A stretch of DNA of 64,000 nt from Betaproteobacteria bacterium (GTDB taxonomy: Bacteria > Pseudomonadota > Gammaproteobacteria > Burkholderiales > Casimicrobiaceae), in NCBI GenBank assembly GCA_016716425.1, contig JADJWJ010000010.1, positions 1 to 64,000 of the forward strand, in the 5' to 3' direction. This document shows positions 56,107 through 64,000 of the stretch, in pieces (position 1 is the stretch's first letter; the number at the start of each line of letters is the position of its first letter). Both the position numbers and the translations under genes were made by a program. The notes below the pieces were generated by a model. The model did no database searches. It saw only the letters and a program-made list of their open reading frames with translations, and was not told where the DNA came from.

Positions 56107-56274
56107 AGGGCCCCCACGCTTGCGGCTGCCGCCGCTGCGCTGCCCCCACAGGGGGCGTAATGATCGCCTTGGGGCGGCCCGGCGGCGATCAGGGCCCCCA
56201 CGCTTGCGGCTGCCGCCGCTGCGCTGCCCCCACAGGGGGCGTAATGATCGCCTTGGGGCGGCCCGGCGGCGATC
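56107..56274. repeat. Two tandem 84-bp repeats between aminotransferase gene and lutC
   Basis: Copy 1 (56107-56190) and copy 2 (56191-56274) appear identical by eye; each starts AGGGCCCCCACGCTTGCGG and ends GGCCCGGCGGCGATC. On the minus strand each contains two hairpins, TGATCGCC...GGCGATCA and CCCCCTGTGGGGG. They occupy the full gap between the aminotransferase stop codon and the lutC start. Similar GC-rich elements are scattered in Burkholderiales genomes, to my recollection. Confidence 0.9.
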
Positions 56275-57508
56275 ATGGCCGGCCTCCCTTGCGCACGAAC
56301 TCGGCGAGCCGCCCCACGCCCTGCTCGATCGCCTCGTTCGACGCCGCGTACGAGAAACGAATGTGCTGGCCGTCGCCTGGAACGCGCCGCCCGAAGTGGA
56401 TGTCGGCGAGCACCGCGATGCCCGCCTCGTGCAGCAGGCGCTTGCGGAACGCCTCCGAGTCGGCGCAGCTCGTGAGCCGGCAGGCCTCGGTCACGTTCGG
56501 CCACGCGTAGAACGCACCGCCCGGCGACGCGCACGTGATGCCGGGAATGTCGTTCAGCAGCCGCACGATGAGGTCGCGGCGCTCGCGGAAGCGCTCGCGC
56601 ATGCGGTCGGCCGCGTCCTGCGGCCCGGTGATGGCGGCGACCGCCGCCCACTGCGAGATCTGCGACGCGCAGGACTCGGTGTTGGTGATCCAGCGCGTGA
56701 ACACCGGCGCCAGCGCGCGGCTGGCGACGTAGCCGATGCGCCAGCCGGTCATCGCCCACGTCTTCGACGCGCCGTCGCTGATGATCGTGCGCTCCAGCAT
56801 GCCGGGGCGGGTGGCCAGCGATTCGAAGCGGCCATCGTAGACCAGCCGCGAGTAGATCTCGTCGGCGAACACCCACACCTGCGGGTGCCGGGCGAGGATC
56901 GCCGCGATCGCGTCGAGGTTCTCGCGGTCGAGGACGCCGCCCGTGGGGTTCTGCGGGGCGTTGAGGATGAGCAGGCGCGTCTTGGCGGTGATCTTCGCCT
57001 CGAGCTCGGCCGGATCGAACGCGAAGCCGCGCGACTCGCGCAGGAAGATCGGCACCGGCACCGCGCCGTTGGCGGCGATCTGCGACTCGTAGATCGGGAA
57101 GCCCGGCACCGGGTAGATCACCTCGTCGCCGGCGCCGTAGTCGGTCACCGACGCGATCGTGTATGCGATGAACGGCTTGGCCCCGGCGCCCACGACCACG
57201 TCGTCCGGCGTGATCGGCAGCCCGCGGCGCGTGGCGAGGTCGTGCGCCGCCGCGGCGCGCAGTTCGTCGATGCCGGCGCTCGGCGTGTAGCCGTGCTTGC
57301 CCGCGCGGATCGCCGCGATGGCGGCCTCCTGCACGTGCTCCGGCGTCGGGAAGTCGGGCTGCCCGATGCAGAACGACACGATGTCGCGGCCCGCGCGCAC
57401 CAGCGCGTTCACCTCGGCGAGCACGACGAACGCGTTCTCGGTGCCGAGCGACTCGGCGCGGCGCGACAGGCGCGGCACCGAGACGGCGCCATCGCGCGGC
57501 GAGTTCAT
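56273..57508 (-). CDS. Class I/II PLP-dependent aminotransferase
   Basis: A 411-residue aminotransferase of the aspartate/alanine type. SFCIGQPDFPTPEHVQEAAI, the substrate-anchoring NAPQNPTGGVL, DEIYSRLVY and the PLP-binding lysine in SDGASKTWAMTGWRIGY are all present, as is the C-terminal arginine region (HIRFSYAAS). Its start overlaps the lutB stop (ATGA), so it belongs to the lut operon; an alanine-pyruvate or related reaction would fit lactate metabolism, but that is inference. The stop codon lies inside the last bases of the tandem repeat. Confidence 0.92.
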   Translation of the reverse strand: MNSPRDGAVSVPRLSRRAESLGTENAFVVLAEVNALVRAGRDIVSFCIGQPDFPTPEHVQEAAIAAIRAGKHGYTPSAGIDELRAAAAHDLATRRGLPITPDDVVVGAGAKPFIAYTIASVTDYGAGDEVIYPVPGFPIYESQIAANGAVPVPIFLRESRGFAFDPAELEAKITAKTRLLILNAPQNPTGGVLDRENLDAIAAILARHPQVWVFADEIYSRLVYDGRFESLATRPGMLERTIISDGASKTWAMTGWRIGYVASRALAPVFTRWITNTESCASQISQWAAVAAITGPQDAADRMRERFRERRDLIVRLLNDIPGITCASPGGAFYAWPNVTEACRLTSCADSEAFRKRLLHEAGIAVLADIHFGRRVPGDGQHIRFSYAASNEAIEQGVGRLAEFVRKGGRP

Positions 57509-58923
57509 CGGCTGGTGCCTCCACGCTTCGCGTACAGCTCGCGGAACGTGCGGCCCGCCGGCGCCGGCATGTCCCGGCCCGTGGTCCAGCCGGCCCCGAA
57601 CAACGGCAGCCGGTGGATCATGCCGTCGGGCCCGGCCAGCGTGCGCAGCACGCGCACGCCGATCCGCGTGCCGAGTGCGTAGAGCGCGGGGCGGCAGGCC
57701 GCCCACGCCCACAGCCGCACCGCCGCACGCTCGTACCACGGCCGCAGGTCCTCGGCGAACTCGCGCTCGCGCAGCTTGCGCTGCAGGTCCGGCAGCGGAA
57801 TCCGGACCGGGCACACGACGCCGCACTGGTTGCACATCGTCGACGCCTGCGGCAGGTCGAGCGCGTTTTCGAGGCCGACGTACATCGGGGTGAGGATCGA
57901 CCCGATCGGGCCGGGGTACACCCAACCGTAGGAGTGCCCGCCGATGTTCTGGTAGACGGGGCAATGGTTCATGCACGCGCCGCAGCGGATGCAGCGCAGC
58001 GCCTCGCGCACCTCGCTGCCCAGCACCTCCGAGCGCCCGCTGTCGACGACGATGAAGTACATGTGGTCGACGCCGTGGAACTCGCCGGCGCCCCTGGGCC
58101 CGGTGAGGATGTCGACATAGTTCGAGATCGACTGCCCGGTGGCCGAGCGCGGCAGCAGGCGCATCAGCGTCGCGACGTCCTCCAGCGTGGGCACGATCTT
58201 CTCGATGCCGGAGATCGCGACGTGCACCTTCGGCAGCGTCGTCGTCAGCGTCGCATTGCCTTCGTTCGTCACGAGCACGACCGATCCCGTTTCGGCGACG
58301 AAGAAATTGCCGCCGGAAATGCCCATGTCAGCGGTCAGGTAGTGCTCGCGCAGGACGCCGCGCGCCTCGAGGCACAGGTCCTCGATCACGTCCTTCTTCG
58401 GTGTGCCGTGCTTCCGGTGGAAGAGTTCGGCCACCTCCTCCTTGGTCTTGTGCAGCGCGGGGCCGATGATGTGCGACGGCGGCTCGTAGTCGTTGATCTG
58501 CAGGATGTACTCGCCGAGGTCGGTCTCGACGACGGTCAGCCCGGCACCCTCGATCGCGTGGTCGAGCGCGGACTCCTCCGACACCATCGACTTCGACTTG
58601 ATGATCTTGCGCACGCCGTGCCGCGCCGCGATGTCGAGCACGAGCTTGTTGATCTCGGCCGGTGTCTGCGCGAACAGCACCTTCGCGCCGCGGGCCGTCG
58701 CGCTCGCCTCGAACGACTCGAGCCAGACGTCGAGATCGTCGAGCGCCCGCTGGCGGATCGCACGGCCGGCGTCGCGCGTCGCCTCGAAGTCGTCGAGCTC
58801 GGAGAGCGACCGCTTCCGGTTGGCGACGAACTTGCCCTTGATCTTGCCGAGGTTCGCCCGCAGCACCTCGTCGTTGAGGCGCTCGCTCGCGCGTTCCTTG
58901 AAGTGCATCGACGCGACTTGCAT
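57505..58923 (-). CDS. lutB: Lactate utilisation iron-sulfur protein LutB
   Basis: A 472-residue LUD-domain and ferredoxin-like protein of the LutABC complex, which oxidises L-lactate to pyruvate. The LUD part contains KSMVSEESALDHAIEGAGL and GNFFVAETGSVVLVTNEGNA. Two 4Fe-4S clusters are indicated by CIRCGACMNHCPVY and MCNQCGVVCPV. GGAG six bases upstream supports the ATG at 58923; an in-frame ATG at 58986 would add 21 residues. It lies between lutA and the aminotransferase gene. Confidence 0.94.
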   Translation of the reverse strand: MQVASMHFKERASERLNDEVLRANLGKIKGKFVANRKRSLSELDDFEATRDAGRAIRQRALDDLDVWLESFEASATARGAKVLFAQTPAEINKLVLDIAARHGVRKIIKSKSMVSEESALDHAIEGAGLTVVETDLGEYILQINDYEPPSHIIGPALHKTKEEVAELFHRKHGTPKKDVIEDLCLEARGVLREHYLTADMGISGGNFFVAETGSVVLVTNEGNATLTTTLPKVHVAISGIEKIVPTLEDVATLMRLLPRSATGQSISNYVDILTGPRGAGEFHGVDHMYFIVVDSGRSEVLGSEVREALRCIRCGACMNHCPVYQNIGGHSYGWVYPGPIGSILTPMYVGLENALDLPQASTMCNQCGVVCPVRIPLPDLQRKLREREFAEDLRPWYERAAVRLWAWAACRPALYALGTRIGVRVLRTLAGPDGMIHRLPLFGAGWTTGRDMPAPAGRTFRELYAKRGGTSR

Positions 58924-59011
58924 CGTTCGCTCCGGTCCCCGTTTCAATCCCGCAAGGACGCGCCGAAACGCAGAGCCAGCCTGCATCGCTCGGCGACTCG
59001 GCGCCTCCTTG

Positions 59012-59743
59012 TCAGGACTTGTCCTCGCCGGCCAGCACCTCGGCGATGTGCAGCACCTGCGTCTTCGCGTCGCCGCGCCGCCGCAGCCGGCCCTCGATGT
59101 TCAGCATGCAGCCCAGGTCACCCAGCACCACGGCGTCGACGCCGGCGTTCTGCACGTGCTGGCACTTGTTGTCGGCGAGCCGCGCCGAGATGTCGCCGAA
59201 CTTGATCGAGAACGTACCGCCGAAGCCGCAGCACATCTCGCACTCGGCCATCTCGGCGAGTTCGACGCCCGGCATCGTCGCCAGCAGCGCGCGCGGCTGC
59301 GCCTTGACGCCCATCTCGCGCAAGCCCGCGCAACTGTCGTGGTAGGTGATGCGCCCGCGGAACTGCCCCGGAACCCGGGTGACGTGCAGCACGTTGACGA
59401 GGAAGTCGGTCAACTCGTGCGTGCGCGCGCAGAGCGCCTGCACGCGCGCGAGCATTGCCGGGTCGTCCGCGAAGAGCTCCGGGTAGTGGGTCCGGATCAT
59501 TCCGCTGCACGACCCGGAGGGCGCGACCAGGTAGTCGCAGCCCTCGAATTCCTCGACCAGCTTGCGTGCGAGCGCGATGGTGTCGGCACGGTCGCCGGAG
59601 TTGTATGCGGGCTGGCCGCAGCAGGTCTGCCCGGACGGCACGTAGACGTCGGCGCCGCCGGCCTCCAGCAGCTTGAGCGCCGCGAAACCGACGGACGGCC
59701 GCATCAGGTCGACGAGGCAGGTGACGAAGAATCCGACGCGCAT
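59012..59743 (-). CDS. lutA: Lactate utilisation protein LutA (CCG domain)
   Basis: A 243-residue protein with two cysteine-rich CCG domains, GQTCCGQPAYNSGD and EMCCGFGGTFSIKFG, of the type that bind a non-cubane iron-sulfur cluster or a quinone-reducing site. It is the first gene of the lut operon, 88 bases before lutB, and starts 71 bases after nuoN. No LldR-type regulator is visible nearby. Confidence 0.94.
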   Translation of the reverse strand: MRVGFFVTCLVDLMRPSVGFAALKLLEAGGADVYVPSGQTCCGQPAYNSGDRADTIALARKLVEEFEGCDYLVAPSGSCSGMIRTHYPELFADDPAMLARVQALCARTHELTDFLVNVLHVTRVPGQFRGRITYHDSCAGLREMGVKAQPRALLATMPGVELAEMAECEMCCGFGGTFSIKFGDISARLADNKCQHVQNAGVDAVVLGDLGCMLNIEGRLRRRGDAKTQVLHIAEVLAGEDKS

Positions 59744-59814
59744 GGACGGTCAACCGCAGAAGTCGGCCATGGTAGCACGCCCGGCGGCGGCGGCGCTGCG
59801 GGCGGCCGGCGCGA

Positions 59815-61257
59815 TCAGTAGAACTGGGCCTGGAAGAGCGCGACGGCGCAGAGGCCCATCAGCGGCTGGGGCAGGATGCCGAACAGCAGCAGCGCGAGCC
59901 CGTTGGCGGACAGCAGCACGCGCGTGTCGCCGCGCGCCTCGATCGGCGATCGGTCGACCGGCGCGTCGAAGTACATGATCTTGACGACCCGCAGGTAGTA
60001 GAACGCGCCGACCAGCGCCGCGAGGACGCCCACCACCGCCAGCCAGGTGTAGCCGGCGCTGACCGCGGACTGCAGGACGAGCAGCTTGGCGTAGAAGCCG
60101 ATCGTGGGGGGCATGCCGGCCAGCGAGAACATCGCCAGCAGCATCACGAACGCCCACCATGGCGATCGCGCATTCAGGCCCCGGAGGTCCTCCAGCCGGT
60201 CGGACTCGAAGCGCTCGCGCGACAGCAGCAGGATCACGCCGAAAGAGACGAGGCTCGTCAGCACGTACGCGACCATGTAGAACATGGCCGCCGAATACCC
60301 GGTGACGTCGGCGGCGACGAAGCCCATCAGCACGTAGCCCATGTTGGCGATCGTCGAGTACGCGAGCATCCGCTTCAGGTTCGTCTGCGCGATCGCGACG
60401 ACGTGACCGAGCGTCACCGACAGCACCGACAGAACGACCAGCATGCCGGTCCAACTCGCCTCGGCGCCGGCCAGGGCGCCGCCCAGCAGCCGCAGGATCA
60501 TCGCGAACGCCGCGAACTCCGGCGCGGTGCCGATCAGCAGCGTGATCGCGGTCGGGGCGCCGTGGTACACGTCCGGCACCCACATGTGGTACGGAACCGC
60601 GCCCAGCTTGAAAGCGACCGCCGACACGACGAACACGAGTCCGAAGACCAGCAGCACCCGGTTCTCGGTGTCCGCAAGCACGGCGAGCGCGACCTTGTCG
60701 ATCGCGAGCGTCCCGGTGGCGCCGTAGATCATCGACATCCCGTAGAGCAGGAAGCCCGACGCCAGCGCACCCAGCACGAAGTACTTCATCGCCGCCTCGG
60801 CGGGCGCCACCTCGTCGCGCTGCATCGCCACCAGCGCGTAGAGGCACAGCGACATGAGCTCGAGGCCGAGGTACAGCGTCAGGAAGTGGTTGGCGGTGAT
60901 CAGCACCTGCATGCCGAGCAGCGCGAACAGAATCAGCACGAACGTCTCGCCGCGGAACAGCCCCCGCTGCGCGAGGTAGCTGCGCGAATAGACGAGCACC
61001 AGTGAGACCGCGACGAAGCTGAACAGGCGCAGCAGGTCCGACACCAGGTCGTCGACGACGAGGCCGTGCATCGCCCGCACGACGTCGATGTCCATCGTGC
61101 GCACGGTGACGGCCGCGGCGACGAGCAGCGTGAACTGCGCGAGCCAGTAGCCGACGTGCCGGCGCGCATCGGTCAGGAACAGGTCGACCAGAAGGATGAC
61201 CGAGGCGCCGACGAGGACGACGATCTCGGGGAGGACGGGCAGGAAAGAGAGGTTCAT
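59815..61257 (-). CDS. nuoN: NADH-quinone oxidoreductase subunit N
   Basis: A 480-residue proton-pumping membrane subunit of complex I with about 14 helices. The antiporter-core residues sit in LGLELMSLCLYALVAM and the lysine-bearing loop VPYHMWVPDVYHGAPT. It is the last gene of the nuo operon, 13 bases after nuoM. Confidence 0.96.
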   Translation of the reverse strand: MNLSFLPVLPEIVVLVGASVILLVDLFLTDARRHVGYWLAQFTLLVAAAVTVRTMDIDVVRAMHGLVVDDLVSDLLRLFSFVAVSLVLVYSRSYLAQRGLFRGETFVLILFALLGMQVLITANHFLTLYLGLELMSLCLYALVAMQRDEVAPAEAAMKYFVLGALASGFLLYGMSMIYGATGTLAIDKVALAVLADTENRVLLVFGLVFVVSAVAFKLGAVPYHMWVPDVYHGAPTAITLLIGTAPEFAAFAMILRLLGGALAGAEASWTGMLVVLSVLSVTLGHVVAIAQTNLKRMLAYSTIANMGYVLMGFVAADVTGYSAAMFYMVAYVLTSLVSFGVILLLSRERFESDRLEDLRGLNARSPWWAFVMLLAMFSLAGMPPTIGFYAKLLVLQSAVSAGYTWLAVVGVLAALVGAFYYLRVVKIMYFDAPVDRSPIEARGDTRVLLSANGLALLLFGILPQPLMGLCAVALFQAQFY

Positions 61258-61270
61258 GGGGTCCGCCGCA

Positions 61271-62754
61271 TCAGAGCTTGCTCTTCGCGACGTGGGCGAG
61301 CAGGTCCGTGACGGACACGTGCATCACGTCGATGAATGGCCGGGGCCAGACACCCATGATCAGCACGGCCGCGGCGAGCGTGGCGAGCAGCCAGAACTCG
61401 CGGCGATTGAGGTCGGTCAGCGCCGCGACGTTCGCGTTGGCGACGTCGCCGTAGATGACCCGCTTGTACATCCACAGCGTGTAGGCCGCGCCCAGCACCA
61501 GCGACGTCGCGGCCAGGAACGCGATCCAGAAGTTGAACTTGACCGCCGCGAGGATGACCAGGAACTCGCCGACGAAGCCCGAAGTCGCCGGCAGACCCGC
61601 ATTGGCCATCGAGAACAGCATGACGAACGCGGCGAACTTCGGCATCGTGTTGGCAACGCCGCCGAAGTCGGCGATCAGGTGCGTGTGCATGCGGTCGTAC
61701 AGCACGCCGACGCACAGGAACATCGCCGCCGAGACGAATCCGTGCGAGATCATCTGCGCCAGCGCGCCCTCCGCGCCCTGCGCGCTGAACAGGAAGAAGC
61801 CGAGCGTCACGAATCCCATGTGCGAGATCGACGAGTACGCGATCAGCCGCTTCATGTCCGTCTGCACGAGCGCGACGAAGCCGATGTAGACGACCGCGAT
61901 CAGCGACAGCGCGATCACGAAGCCCGCGAGCGCGTGGCTCGCGTCGGGCAGGATCGGCAGGATGAACCGCACGAAACCGTACGCGCCGATCTTGAGCGTG
62001 ATCGCGGCCAGCACGACCGAGCCGCCGGTCGGCGCCTCGGGGTGGGCGTCGGGCAGCCACGTGTGCACCGGCCACATCGGCACCTTGACCGCGAACGCCG
62101 CGAAGAAGGCCGCGAACAGCAGCACCTGCGTGTCGAGCGCGAGCGGCAGCACGAACCAGTCCTGCAGTGCGAAGCTGCCGGACTTCTGGTACAGGTAGAT
62201 GAACGCCACCAGCATCAGCAGTGAGCCCAGCAGCGTGTACAGGAAGAACTTGATCGCCGCGTAGACGCGCCGCTCGCCGCCCCAGATGCCGATGATCAGG
62301 TACATCGGGATCAGCATCGCCTCGAAGAACACGTAGAACAGGATCGCGTCGAGCGCGGCGAACGCGCCGTTGATGAGGCCGGACATGATCAGGAACGCGG
62401 CCATGTACTGCGCGACGCGCACCTTGATGCACTCCCACCCGGCCCAGACGACGAGCAGCGTCGTGAAGCTGTTGAGCAGCACGAACAGCACCGAGATGCC
62501 GTCCACACCCAGGTGGTAGTGGATGTCGAAGTACGGGATCCACTCGCGGCGCTCGCCGAACTGCATCGCCGACGTCGTCGCGTCGAAGTGCGTGTACAGC
62601 GGGATCGTGACCAGGAAGCCCGCGAGCGCACCGGCCAGCGCGGTCCACCGGGCCTTCGCCGCGTCCGCGTCCCGGCCGAGCACGAGCACGGCCACGCCCG
62701 CGAGGATCGGGACCCAGATCGCGAGCGACAGGTAGGGGGTCATCGTCGGGGCCA

Positions 62755-62755
<1 letters not shown>
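61271..62755 (-). CDS. nuoM: NADH-quinone oxidoreductase subunit M
   Basis: A 494-residue antiporter-like subunit of complex I. The key glutamate is in FFEAMLIPMYLIIGIWGGER, the lysine/histidine channel region in WPVHTWLPDAHPEAPTGGS, and a second lysine in QTDMKRLIAYSSISHMG. The ATG at 62755 shares a base with the nuoL stop (TGATG), indicating coupled translation; a second in-frame ATG at 62743 is possible. Confidence 0.96.

Positions 62756-64000
<1,245 letters not shown>

Noticed and set aside
56107..56274. Insertion sequence at the 84-bp tandem repeat
   Set aside because: No transposase or terminal inverted repeats; it is a small tandem duplication.

Overview
The window reads as a stretch of chromosome from a GC-rich betaproteobacterium, most likely an uncultivated Burkholderiales-type organism. 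The basis is gene order (clpP-clpX-lon-hupB-tRNA-ppiD; thrS-infC-rpmI-rplT-pheS-pheT-ihfA-merR-tRNA-Pro; guaB-guaA; nuoL-M-N), protein similarity as judged by eye, hopanoid-type squalene genes and dispersed repeats of kinds familiar from beta- and gammaproteobacteria. Base composition looks well above 60 percent GC but was not computed. Three frameshifts (an aspartoacylase-like gene, asnS, gspL) and one very strange poly-G/poly-A stretch (about 23.80-23.99 kb) suggest a draft or metagenome-derived sequence with local errors.

Layout. 0-2.7 kb: the end of a HigBA-type toxin-antitoxin pair, a broken zinc hydrolase gene, and a gene-free region with short repeats. 2.7-6.5 kb: guaA and guaB (GMP synthesis) and a small DUF4124 protein. 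6.5-19.6 kb: an inverted-repeat element, ppiD, a secreted beta-propeller protein, asnS, two tRNAs, hupB, lon, clpX, clpP, tig and tRNA-Leu. This is a protein-quality-control block transcribed leftwards, interrupted by two rightward genes. 19.7-22.9 kb: hpnC-hpnD-hpnE, which make squalene from farnesyl diphosphate. 23-26.4 kb: a secreted protein, the low-complexity stretch, an SDR and an acyl-CoA synthetase. 26.4-33 kb: smpB, ratA, rnfH, an NlpC/P60 peptidase, an ankyrin protein, tatD, a PilZ protein, holB, tmk and mltG.

33.1-38.7 kb: a tightly overlapping type II secretion operon, gspG-H-I-J-K-L-M-N. 38.7-43.0 kb: a membrane acyltransferase-like protein, then a large winged-helix/STAND ATPase regulator divergent from two small exported or membrane proteins. 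This is the least explained module in the window. 43.2-51.1 kb: tRNA-Val, the thrS-to-merR translation block (infC appears to start with ATA) and tRNA-Pro. 51.2-55.4 kb: an HD-GYP response regulator, an oxidoreductase and several small unknown genes. 55.4-59.7 kb: lutA-lutB-aminotransferase-lutC, with an 84-bp tandem repeat before lutC. 59.8-64 kb: nuoN, nuoM and the 3' part of nuoL.

Small intergenic repeats repeatedly sit directly against translation starts (hpnD, hpnE, gspK, tatD, pheS, lutC). One roughly 36-bp element carries its own Shine-Dalgarno sequence and ATG. No transposase, integrase, CRISPR array or rRNA gene was found.
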